Shown here one piece after another: positions 17,040 through 24,466 of a DNA stretch of 64,000 bases. A program made the translations under genes and the position numbers. Source of the DNA: Bacteroidota bacterium (GTDB taxonomy: Bacteria; Bacteroidota; Bacteroidia; Chitinophagales; Chitinophagaceae). Position 1 is the stretch's first letter. Every line of letters begins with the position of its first letter. Below the pieces are notes generated by a model. The model searched no databases. It worked only from the letters and a program-made list of their open reading frames with translations, and had not been told where the DNA came from. The DNA is taken from NCBI GenBank assembly GCA_023416995.1, contig JAEZGI010000081.1:1-64000 (forward strand), given 5' to 3'.

Positions 17040-17497
17040 CTATTGCGCGCGAGTTTTTCGAAACACACTTATAAAAATATTTAGCAGCAACAGGGTTTGT
17101 GCAACCAGTAACGTCCTCACCGCTATCAACGCAAGATTGAGGGCACTCAAAAAACTGCTTTCAACATCGTTATTTAAATAAACAGGCATGACATCAGTTT
17201 CATCATGCATCAGGGGTAATGACAAAATCATCAGCATTGATACCAGAGAAATGATAACGTGCGCCCGGTTAAAAATGGCACCAGGATGCGTTTTTTGAGC
17301 AACCTGTAAATCATCCAGAGCACTACCAGCAGAGATCCAAACATCATACAGGCATATGAAAATGAGAAGATATAATAGGTATCTGCAAAATGAAGATCAA
17401 TAGTGCTGTCACTCCGCATCGTAACGACTGCTGCGCTCAGTAGAACGATACCTGCTATCCAGATAAATGTTCGTGGAAGTGATTTGGAATGGTTCAT
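17040..17497 (-). pseudogene. Small cytochrome-oxidase-subunit-I-like membrane protein, split by a frameshift
   Basis: Two overlapping minus-strand frames, 17231-17497 (88 codons) and 17040-17237 (65 codons), look like one protein of about 152 residues. The first has HFADTYYIFSFSYACMMFGS, similar in pattern to the HDTYYVVxHFHY helix of haem-copper oxidase subunit I and of small homologues in Bacteroidota. At the run of six T (17291-17296) one extra base would continue LLKK into THPGAIFNRAHVIISLVSML, joining the second frame. Four membrane helices would result. It may be a true pseudogene, a phase-variable tract or a sequencing error. Confidence 0.6.
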
Positions 17498-17576
17498 AGT
17501 CTAATGTATGAAATCCTTAATATTTTAAAAAACCGTCAAAACGAAAAAGGTTAACTTTACGAGCAAACGAGGCACT

Positions 17577-17972
17577 ATGGATATCAAATCAAATGATGCT
17601 ACATCGCAACGGCCGGAAGGCGCCCGTACATTAGACGCTGACATGGTACATCTTGATGTACCTGCATTCATTGCGCAGGTTAAAAAAGAATCAACCTGGC
17701 TTGAAAGCGATCGAAATTCGATCACTATTTTCAAATCTGATACGCTGCGGGTTGTATTGATCGGGTTGCACGAGAATGCTGAGCTTAAACCACACCAGGC
17801 AAATGGAGTGATCACGGTGCAGGCGGTCGAAGGCACTATAAATTTTTCTACCCATAAGGCTTCACACACCCTTACCGCTGGTCAGATGATAGCCTTGCAC
17901 GAAAAGATCACACATAGCGTTAAAGCGGTTACAGATGCTTTCTTTTTATTGACGCTTTCACCTGCAAAATAA
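17577..17972 (+). CDS. Cupin-domain protein
   Basis: 131 residues. The stretch 'VLIGLHENAELKPHQANGVI' followed by TVQAVEGTINFSTHKASHTL, then TAGQMIALHEKITHSVKA, follows the two cupin motifs with metal-ligand candidates His (KPHQ) and His (ITHSV). Substrate unknown. It is 17 bp upstream of the ApbE gene and probably cotranscribed with it. TAACTTTA at 17552-17559 resembles a Bacteroidota -7 element, but no -33 element was found at the right distance. Confidence 0.8.
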   Translation: MDIKSNDATSQRPEGARTLDADMVHLDVPAFIAQVKKESTWLESDRNSITIFKSDTLRVVLIGLHENAELKPHQANGVITVQAVEGTINFSTHKASHTLTAGQMIALHEKITHSVKAVTDAFFLLTLSPAK

Positions 17973-17989
17973 CCCGGAATATTATCACT

Positions 17990-19009
17990 GTGAACGGAAG
18001 TGTTGTGAATAGATTTTATTGGATTTTCCTGGCAATGTTTTGTGTCTCTTTCTCCGGTGGGCAGGTTCGGCGCATTCAGATCAGTGGCCGGGCCCAGGGT
18101 ACCACGTACAGTATCATTTATTATCATACTGATTCGGTTGTTAACAAGCGATCTGTAGACAGTTTGCTGCAAGAACTCGACGCGTCATTATCAATTTATC
18201 AACCCGGATCTTTAATCAATCAGTTTAATGCCTCCGCAAGAGGTGTCAGGTACGATACTCACCTCTACAACGTTACATCCCGTGCCATCCAGGTGTTTGA
18301 AGAAACGGATGCTGCATTTGATATTACGATAATGCCACTCACCCAGGCCTGGGGTTTTGGAACTTCAATCCGTAAACAACCGCCGTCTGACGAGCAAATC
18401 AGACAGCTATTGCCTTGTATCGGCACAAACAATCTGTTGCTTACGCGCGACTCTCTTATCAAACTGAAGCCCTGCACAACGATAGATGTTAATGGTATTG
18501 CCCAGGGTTACTCTGTTGATCAATTGGGCAAACTTCTGGAAAGCTATGGTTTGTTTAACTACCTGGTTGAACTGGGTGGCGAGATCATTGTAAAGGGCAG
18601 AAAGCCGGGCGATCAGCGTATGAAAATAGGCATTGAATCGCCTGCGGCCGACGATCTGCAGACAGGTGTTTTGAAAAAAATCCTGGTGTTGGACAGCGGT
18701 GCGGTTACCACTTCCGGTAACTATCGTAAATTTTATGAATCCGGTGGTCGCATCATTAGTCATCTCTTCGACTCCAAAACCGGTTACAGCATAAACAATG
18801 AACTGATATCCACGACCGTTTATGCGCCGGACGGCATTACTGCCGATGCTTATGATAATGCACTGATGAATATGGGTCTGCACAAAGCCATGCTGTTTGT
18901 AAACCAACACCCACCCTTAGCCGCGTATTTTATTTATCGTGACAGCACGGGTGATATTCGTGACACGGCAACTGCTAATTTTTATAAATTGATTGATAAA
19001 AAGCAATAA
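17990..19009 (+). CDS. apbE: FAD:protein FMN transferase (ApbE family)
   Basis: 339 residues. ApbE enzymes attach FMN covalently to Thr/Ser of membrane flavoproteins such as Rnf or Nqr subunits. Visible family features are the N-terminal SGRAQGTTYSIIYY, 'AFDITIMPLTQAWGFG', the flavin-site IDVNGIAQGYSVDQLG, LVELGGEIIVKG and SHLFDSKTGYSI with a metal-binding Asp/Thr region. A hydrophobic N-terminus (FYWIFLAMFCVSFS) suggests export and membrane attachment, without a good lipobox. The start is GTG (17990 or 18005). No flavoprotein partner lies in the window. Confidence 0.93.
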   Translation: MNGSVVNRFYWIFLAMFCVSFSGGQVRRIQISGRAQGTTYSIIYYHTDSVVNKRSVDSLLQELDASLSIYQPGSLINQFNASARGVRYDTHLYNVTSRAIQVFEETDAAFDITIMPLTQAWGFGTSIRKQPPSDEQIRQLLPCIGTNNLLLTRDSLIKLKPCTTIDVNGIAQGYSVDQLGKLLESYGLFNYLVELGGEIIVKGRKPGDQRMKIGIESPAADDLQTGVLKKILVLDSGAVTTSGNYRKFYESGGRIISHLFDSKTGYSINNELISTTVYAPDGITADAYDNALMNMGLHKAMLFVNQHPPLAAYFIYRDSTGDIRDTATANFYKLIDKKQ

Positions 19010-19080
19010 CAGATTACCTCTATTGAATAATCAAAACAAACTGCTAACTTACCCCAGCCATATTTCAACAGTATATCAGA

Positions 19081-19944
19081 TTGATTTCTTCTACAACGAT
19101 TGCAATTTTAGTGAATCCCCTGGCTGGCCGGGGGAAACATAGTGAGCTGCTATCAGCCATTACCTACGACCTGGAAAAACGGAACGTGATATTTTTTGTA
19201 TTCATAGCACCCTGGAAAATTGACCCCGACGATTTTACACATATCTATATCCTTGGCGGTGATGGAACAGTTAATCACTTCATAAACCAATATCCATCCT
19301 GCCGCACACCTATATCATTGTTCAATACCGGCACAGGCAACGATTTTTACTGGAAATTACATGGTACTCCGACGTTAGCGCATCAACTTGAAATTGCTTT
19401 TTCAGGTGATGAAAAACGTGTTGATGCAGGCGTTTGTAATGGTCGCTATTTTGTGAATGGAGCTGGGTTTGGTTTTGACGGCGCTGTGGTAGAATGTATG
19501 AACCGTAAAAAAAAGTTGCTTACCGGTCTGCCGGTATATTACTATTCCGTGGTGAAGATGATTTTAAAATACCGAAGCTCGTTGATTGAGGTTGTTGCTG
19601 ATGGCGAACGTATAGACAGCACCGGTACTACTTTTATGGTTACAGTGGCGAATGGGTCGCGTTTTGGTGGTGATTTTATAGTTGCCCCACAGGCATCTGT
19701 AACCGATGCAAAATTTGACCTTGTAATTGTAAAAAGTTTATCAGTAATTAAAAGATTACTGCATCTTCCTAAAATGAAAAAAGGAAGACATGTAACGCTT
19801 CCTTTCGTTTATCATCGTAATGCCAGCCTGATAAGCATCAACAGTACACAACCACTGGCAGCTCACCTGGATGGTGAACTCATGATAGATACCCGATTCA
19901 GCATAAGATTGCTGCCGGAAAAATTTGTTTTTCGTTGTAAATGA
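19081..19944 (+). CDS. Diacylglycerol kinase family lipid kinase
   Basis: 287 residues, TTG start. DAGK catalytic motifs are present: ILVNPLAGRGKHSE (phosphate-binding start), ILGGDGTVNHFIN (nucleotide loop), FNTGTGNDFYW and ANGSRFGGDFIVAPQA. The family phosphorylates diacylglycerol, sphingoid bases or related lipids at the inner membrane. The stop TGA abuts the TCA (stop) of the convergent universal stress gene, making TGATCA. Confidence 0.9.
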   Translation: MISSTTIAILVNPLAGRGKHSELLSAITYDLEKRNVIFFVFIAPWKIDPDDFTHIYILGGDGTVNHFINQYPSCRTPISLFNTGTGNDFYWKLHGTPTLAHQLEIAFSGDEKRVDAGVCNGRYFVNGAGFGFDGAVVECMNRKKKLLTGLPVYYYSVVKMILKYRSSLIEVVADGERIDSTGTTFMVTVANGSRFGGDFIVAPQASVTDAKFDLVIVKSLSVIKRLLHLPKMKKGRHVTLPFVYHRNASLISINSTQPLAAHLDGELMIDTRFSIRLLPEKFVFRCK

Positions 19945-20805
19945 TCAGGCACCTGGCTGGTCCGAAACCTTATCAACAGTTATCACAGGTATCCGCGAAT
20001 CGTACGACAACAGTTTTCTTGTAATGCGATTCCAGAAACCTGGCATGTTGAACTCAGCTAACGGGTTGGCCATGATGAGATCGGCGTTGATACGTTTCGA
20101 AAAGTCCAGCGTGCTTTTAGCGAGATTTTTTCCTTCGAGCATAAAACATTGAACCGGTATCGTTGATAGGCTTTGAATCACTTCAAGCGCCTTACTCAGT
20201 ACATTTTCAGCGGGGTTCTCATCTTCACGCAAACTGACCAGGTACACTGTAGAACGATATGATCTTGCCATCAATGCGGCCAGTTGCAGACGGCGCACCG
20301 GGATGTCGGTAGTTAATGGCAGAACGATTTTTTTGAAGTGACTCACCAATCCGCTGGATCGTACGGCGAGTACCGGTACGTTGGTTTTTCTTGCAAGTTT
20401 GCTGATAGAAACGGATGACAATACACGATGAATAAGGTTGAAACGGGAAAGCCCAACCACTACCAGGTCCATATTGTATTGCGCTATGTATTTTGCAAGT
20501 TGCTGGCTTTTATCACCCTGCAATAAACTGATTTCAATACTGCCGCCGCCACATAGATGCTGTTTGTACTTATCGCGCATTTCTTCCATCCTGGCGCGGG
20601 CATTTTCAAGATCGGCCGACACATCGTAAGGAAAGAATCCACTTGCCTCAATTGGTACAAACGGAAAAATGTTGCTGCTTACCACATGCACCAGGTGAAT
20701 ATTACAATGAAAATTATTGGCCAGATCGACCGCTTTACTGATTGCCCATTTACTACGCGGGGAGAAGTCGACCGGTACAAGGATGTTGTAGAAGGCTTTT
20801 GGCAT
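19945..20805 (-). CDS. Universal stress protein with two USP domains
   Basis: 286 residues. The first domain starts YNILVPVDFSPRSKWAISKA and ends with the ATP-loop-like VVVGLSRFNLIHRVLSSVSI (degenerate G-x2-G-x9-G). The second half, from KIVLPLTTDIPVRRLQLAAL, lacks the ATP loop, as is common in tandem USPs. Cytosolic nucleotide-binding stress protein; no direct reaction known. Confidence 0.9.
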   Translation of the reverse strand: MPKAFYNILVPVDFSPRSKWAISKAVDLANNFHCNIHLVHVVSSNIFPFVPIEASGFFPYDVSADLENARARMEEMRDKYKQHLCGGGSIEISLLQGDKSQQLAKYIAQYNMDLVVVGLSRFNLIHRVLSSVSISKLARKTNVPVLAVRSSGLVSHFKKIVLPLTTDIPVRRLQLAALMARSYRSTVYLVSLREDENPAENVLSKALEVIQSLSTIPVQCFMLEGKNLAKSTLDFSKRINADLIMANPLAEFNMPGFWNRITRKLLSYDSRIPVITVDKVSDQPGA

Positions 20806-20836
20806 AGTCGTCAGATTTAGAGATTAGCAATACAGA

Positions 20837-22213
20837 TCAGGCAAGATTAAGAATTTCCTGGAAACTTGGTTCCTGAATATTACGGAAAGCTATGGTATTT
20901 AACAATTCGTCTTTGCTACAAAATGCAATGCCTTTCCCGGCGTGGCCCACCATACAACGGTCGTCATAATTGTCTCCGACTACAATACAGTTCCGGAGTG
21001 GTACATTGTGTTTTTCACAAGCGTATTGTAATGCGTTCGTTTTGCAATATGCGTGTCCGCAAATGCTTTCGGGTGAGCCAAAAAAATAAGAGGGTAGATT
21101 CACCTCGCCGGTAGCGACGCCATCAAAATATTCCAGTTGGTTGGCGTAGGAAAAATCGGCCCCGATTTTCTGACGTAAAAAATTTGTGATGAGCAGGTAG
21201 CTGTGACTGATTATCCCGGTGATGTATCCTTTGGATTTAAGTGCGGACACCACTTCCCGGACATCTTCCACCAGTTCCATCTGGTTCGCTACCTGGAGAA
21301 GTTCGTCAATAGAACGTCCTTTAAGAAGCAGGGCGATACGTTTGGTGAGAATGATGGGATCCTTTTCCTGTTGCCGGAGGTCCTCGAGTTTTGCAGAAAA
21401 GCCATAGGCCTTCGCACATTCATCTACAAATCTTCCTTTAAGGATCGTGTCGTCCATATCCCAGATCACCATTTTGTGGAAGCCAGATAAATTCTCGCGA
21501 AGTATCTTGTTCATCTCGCTGTTGATAGTTTCTACCGACGTGATTTCTTCAAGTGCGATCTGGCCATTTTGACGGCGTTGTGCACGCGATATGATGGCGC
21601 GTGACACTTCGTTGCTCATCTTGCCCAATGCCTGCCAGGGTTTGCTTTTGTTTTCTATGTAGCCAATATTAACCTCACGGATCCGGGCCTGCATCAGGTA
21701 CATGTCGATCAGGATACCAATATCCACCCCGTAATCGTTAAAAAAATCGATCTTATTGAAGTAAGATTTTTTACCGGCGATCATCCCACTCAGGGGTTGG
21801 CTGAATGTGGAAAGTCCGGGGTAAAATATGGTGAGTAGTGGTTTTGCAACAAGTTCTGTAACACGACCAGCATTGCGTGCAAATGTTCCTTTGATGAAAT
21901 CTGCTTCGTCGTTGATGAGCGGAGCCGCGAGGTCGGCTATCGTATTTTCGGGGTAGGGGTCTATATCGCCGTCTAAAAAAATGAGGATCTCATTTTTACT
22001 TTCCCGGATACCGTCTTTCATCGAAATTCCTTTTCCGCGCGTTTCGCTGACGATAACTTTTGCTCCTGCTGCACGTGCAAGATTTACAGTATCATCTTCA
22101 GATTTATCATCTACTACTATCACTTCCGAAACCTGTTCATTTTTCACACAGAATCGCACAACGTTCTCGATTGTGGCTCCTTCGTTTAATACCGGGATGA
22201 TCACGGATATCAT
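20837..22213 (-). CDS. Fusion: GpgS-like (GT81) glycosyltransferase and HAD-family phosphatase
   Basis: 458 residues from ATG 22213. Residues 1-230 are a GT-A glycosyltransferase: ISVIIPVLNEGATIENVV, nucleotide-binding VVDDKSEDDT, metal motif DGD at 81-83, then GRVTELVAKPLLT, FSQPLSGMIAG and YGVDIGILIDMYL, which match the glucosyl-3-phosphoglycerate synthase pattern. Residues 245-458 are a SerB-like HAD phosphatase: DMDDT at 252-256 (DxDxT), ISHS as motif II, GDNYDD as motif IV. In known pathways a synthase makes glycosyl-3-phosphoglycerate and a separate phosphatase removes the phosphate; here both appear joined. The sugar donor cannot be read from sequence. An upstream start at 22306 adds unlikely residues. 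Confidence 0.85.
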   Translation of the reverse strand: MISVIIPVLNEGATIENVVRFCVKNEQVSEVIVVDDKSEDDTVNLARAAGAKVIVSETRGKGISMKDGIRESKNEILIFLDGDIDPYPENTIADLAAPLINDEADFIKGTFARNAGRVTELVAKPLLTIFYPGLSTFSQPLSGMIAGKKSYFNKIDFFNDYGVDIGILIDMYLMQARIREVNIGYIENKSKPWQALGKMSNEVSRAIISRAQRRQNGQIALEEITSVETINSEMNKILRENLSGFHKMVIWDMDDTILKGRFVDECAKAYGFSAKLEDLRQQEKDPIILTKRIALLLKGRSIDELLQVANQMELVEDVREVVSALKSKGYITGIISHSYLLITNFLRQKIGADFSYANQLEYFDGVATGEVNLPSYFFGSPESICGHAYCKTNALQYACEKHNVPLRNCIVVGDNYDDRCMVGHAGKGIAFCSKDELLNTIAFRNIQEPSFQEILNLA

Positions 22214-22456
22214 ATATCTCTTCTTATTTAAACAGGAATGTAATTGTGTTATTGAAACTGACAACAATGTATCCGTGGTATGTGCATGTAAGCCACTGTG
22301 TACCACGTTATTTAAGGCAAAACGTGTGCCTTTGAAATGTATCAGGGCGGAACCGGTTTAATCGCTAACTAATCGCAGGTGGTGCCGCCAGTGGCGCGTA
22401 ATATCCTATAAATAGAAGGAATTTCACGGGTTTGGTAATTAAAACAAGATTAAATA
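22214..22456. other. Intergenic region, nothing recognised
   Basis: This covers the upstream region of the glycosyltransferase-phosphatase gene and the space behind the RRM gene. No convincing ORF, RNA gene or full promoter was found; only the hairpins at its right end, listed separately, stand out. Confidence 0.4.
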
Positions 22457-22476
22457 CCCTTCAGTTCAATGAAGGG
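22457..22476. repeat. Small hairpin CCCTTCA/TGAAGGG
   Basis: CCCTTCA (22457-22463) and TGAAGGG (22470-22476) with a 6-nt loop, directly past the terminator of the RRM gene. It may be a second terminator stem or a processing site. Confidence 0.4.
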
Positions 22477-22483
22477 CAAAAAA

Positions 22484-22511
22484 AAATCCTTCTTCGTGAG
22501 AAGAAGGATTT
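22484..22511 (-). terminator. Intrinsic terminator of the RRM protein gene
   Basis: AAATCCTTCTTC (22484-22495) pairs with GAAGAAGGATTT (22500-22511) around a GTGA tetraloop. On the minus strand a run of T follows. It lies 26 bp behind the stop codon. Confidence 0.85.
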
Positions 22512-22536
22512 TGGAACAAAGATGTATCGTTAAATA

Positions 22537-22914
22537 TTAATAATCCCTGTTATAGCCACCGCCGCCACCGCCGCGGTTAAAGCCACCTTTTTTGTAGCCG
22601 CCGCCGCCACCGCTGCCGCCGCTACCACCGCCAAAGCTTCTTTTCTTGAAGCCGCCGCCGCCGCCACCTTGTGGTTTTGGTTGAGCTTCATTGACGATGA
22701 TCTTTCTGCCCAGTACTTCTGAATCGTACAGGCTGCTCAGAGCATTTTGCGCTTCGCTGTCTTCAGGCATTTCAACGAATCCGAAGCCTTTGCTGCGTCC
22801 GCTAACTTTGTCCTTAACAATTTTCGCTGATGTAACTGAACCGTACTGTTCAAAAAGGGTTCTCAAGTCCTCGTCGGTCATCTGCCAGGAGAGGTTCCCT
22901 ACGTAAATGTTCAT
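22537..22914 (-). CDS. RNA-binding protein with RRM domain and glycine-rich tail
   Basis: 125 residues. Residues 1-78 are one RRM: RNP2 is IYVGNL and RNP1 is KGFGFVEM. The rest is a Gly-rich, basic tail built of GGGG, KK and GY units, as in cyanobacterial and Bacteroidota cold-induced RRM proteins. It binds single-stranded RNA in the cytosol, probably post-transcriptional. The tail accounts for the dense GCC/GCG tract at 22555-22680, which should not be read as a separate repeat. Monocistronic with its own terminator. Confidence 0.93.
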   Translation of the reverse strand: MNIYVGNLSWQMTDEDLRTLFEQYGSVTSAKIVKDKVSGRSKGFGFVEMPEDSEAQNALSSLYDSEVLGRKIIVNEAQPKPQGGGGGGFKKRSFGGGSGGSGGGGGYKKGGFNRGGGGGGYNRDY

Positions 22915-23152
22915 TGTAACTAAAAATTTAAAATGTTCTGAAATCCGACAATGACAGTAGTTACACTTGAACTGACTAAACCAGGAAATCAGGTAAGGCT
23001 GCAGAACACGAGAACTAAGTCCATTAATCAGCTCCGAAGATATAAAATAATTTTATCAATAATTCAAAATTATCTTTGATCCAAATTTCCGGGCAATTAA
23101 ATATTTGAGCCGATATTTAATGAGAATCGGGTCGGATTATAAACAAAAAAAA

Positions 23153-23173
23153 CCTGTGAACAACGTCCACAGG
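23153..23173 (-). terminator. Intrinsic terminator of the rpsF-rpsR-rplI operon
   Basis: On the minus strand CCTGTGGAC and GTTCACAGG form a 9-bp stem (one G-T pair) around a 3-nt loop, followed by eight T. It is 24 bp behind the rplI stop. Confidence 0.88.
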
Positions 23174-23197
23174 CTCTCCGAATTCTATCTTCAGTTG

Positions 23198-23644
23198 TTA
23201 CTCGCCAACCACTTCAAACTCGAGTTCGGTAGAGTTACCGTTCGAGAAGTCGATAGTTGCTTTGTAAGTTCCCAGTTCCTTTACTTCTTCAGGAATAGTG
23301 ATTTTACGGCGATCAATTTCATAACCTTTCTGCTCGCGGATAGCGCGGCTGATCTGCAATGAAGTAATGCTACCGAAAATTTTACCACTGGTTCCGGTTT
23401 TAGCGGTAAGTTTTACTGCTCCGTCTTTCAACTTGGCAATAACCAGGTTGATTTCTGCAAGCATTTTATCTTCCTTCTTACGAAGTTGTTTCAGCTTTTC
23501 TTCCAGTTGTTTGCGATTGGAAGGGCTGGCCTCAACAGCATATTTCTGAGGAATCAGGTAATTACGGCCATAGCCATTACGAACCTTCACCACTTCATGA
23601 GCGGCTCCCAGGTTATCAACATCTTTTATTAAGATTACTTCCAT
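23198..23644 (-). CDS. rplI: 50S ribosomal protein L9
   Basis: 148 residues, normal length. The N-terminal MEVILIKDVDNLGAAHEVVK and GYGRNYLIPQKYA are the L9 signature that binds 23S rRNA. A long helix (SNRKQLEEKLKQLRKKEDK) connects to the C-terminal domain 'GKIFGSITSLQISRAIREQK'. Third gene of the rpsF-rpsR-rplI operon, 6 bp after rpsR. Confidence 0.97.
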   Translation of the reverse strand: MEVILIKDVDNLGAAHEVVKVRNGYGRNYLIPQKYAVEASPSNRKQLEEKLKQLRKKEDKMLAEINLVIAKLKDGAVKLTAKTGTSGKIFGSITSLQISRAIREQKGYEIDRRKITIPEEVKELGTYKATIDFSNGNSTELEFEVVGE

Positions 23645-23650
23645 GTTAGC

Positions 23651-23917
23651 TTACTTTAAAAGGTCAGTGACGTAAGGTAGTAAAGCCATCTGGCGTGCTT
23701 TCTTAACTGCCTGGGCCACTTTACGCTGGTATTTCAGTGAATTACCGGTAATGCGTCTTGGCAGCATTTTACCCTGTTCATTAATAAATTTCTTTAGGAA
23801 CTCAGCATCCTTGTAATCGATATACTTGATGCCCATTTTCTTGAACCGGCAGTACTTCTTCTTTGGCTTCTCGGTTTTGATGGCCGTGAGGTACTTGATT
23901 TCATTTGGTTTTGCCAT
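23651..23917 (-). CDS. rpsR: 30S ribosomal protein S18
   Basis: 88 residues. KKKYCRFKKMGIKYIDYKDA, then LKKFINEQGKMLPRRITGNS with the conserved tail LKYQRKVAQAVKKARQMALL. S18 binds with S6 on the platform of the small subunit. It starts 3 bp after rpsF. Confidence 0.97.
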   Translation of the reverse strand: MAKPNEIKYLTAIKTEKPKKKYCRFKKMGIKYIDYKDAEFLKKFINEQGKMLPRRITGNSLKYQRKVAQAVKKARQMALLPYVTDLLK

Positions 23918-23920
23918 GAC

Positions 23921-24274
23921 TTATGCCTCCGCTTTTTCGGTTCCTGAAGTTACACCACTTCTCTTTCTACCATTGTACTCGACGGCGTATTTATCGAGTA
24001 CAGTGAACATGTGACGCATTACATTGTCGTCACGCAGCAGCTGAATCTTCAGCTTCTCATTGAAGTCGGATGGCGCTTTGTACTCCATTACCCAATACAA
24101 ACCAGTGGTTTTCTTGGCAATGGGATACGCCAGTGATTTCAATCCCCAGGGGTTCTCGTGCACAATATCACCACCATTATCTTTGATAAATGTGGTATAT
24201 TTTTTCTGAGCGGCTTTGAACTCGTCATCAGAAAGCACAGGGGTAAAAATCACCATCAATTCGTAGTTGTTCAT
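23921..24274 (-). CDS. rpsF: 30S ribosomal protein S6
   Basis: 117 residues. MNNYELMVIFTPVLSDDEFK opening and the family core 'NPWGLKSLAYPIAKKTTGLY' then WVMEYKA are clear. First gene of the ribosomal operon; a well-formed promoter lies 44-74 bp upstream. Confidence 0.97.
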   Translation of the reverse strand: MNNYELMVIFTPVLSDDEFKAAQKKYTTFIKDNGGDIVHENPWGLKSLAYPIAKKTTGLYWVMEYKAPSDFNEKLKIQLLRDDNVMRHMFTVLDKYAVEYNGRKRSGVTSGTEKAEA

Positions 24275-24317
24275 TTCCCTGTTTTTGGTTAATTAATAAA
24301 AAAAATAATTCGGGCTG

Positions 24318-24348
24318 CAAAGGTAAGCTTATCAGGCGATATGGCAAA
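24318..24348 (-). promoter_or_regulatory. Bacteroidota-type promoter of the rpsF operon
   Basis: On the minus strand TTTG (24345-24348), a 19-bp spacer, then TACCTTTG (24318-24325), an exact match to the TTTG-N19-TAnnTTTG form of the primary Bacteroidota sigma factor. It predicts a leader of about 40 nt. Confidence 0.75.
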
Positions 24349-24466
24349 GGATTGTCTTCGCCCGGAACGCAAAAAAAGCAGGAGTACCGCCATGAAGCAT
24401 TGACAACCTGTCAGCTGTGGCCAAATGGCACTTTGTTTGGTAACACAGTTCTAAAATATCACACTC

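Noticed and set aside
22555..22680. GCC-rich repetitive tract as a DNA repeat
   Set aside because: It encodes the glycine-rich tail of the RRM protein.
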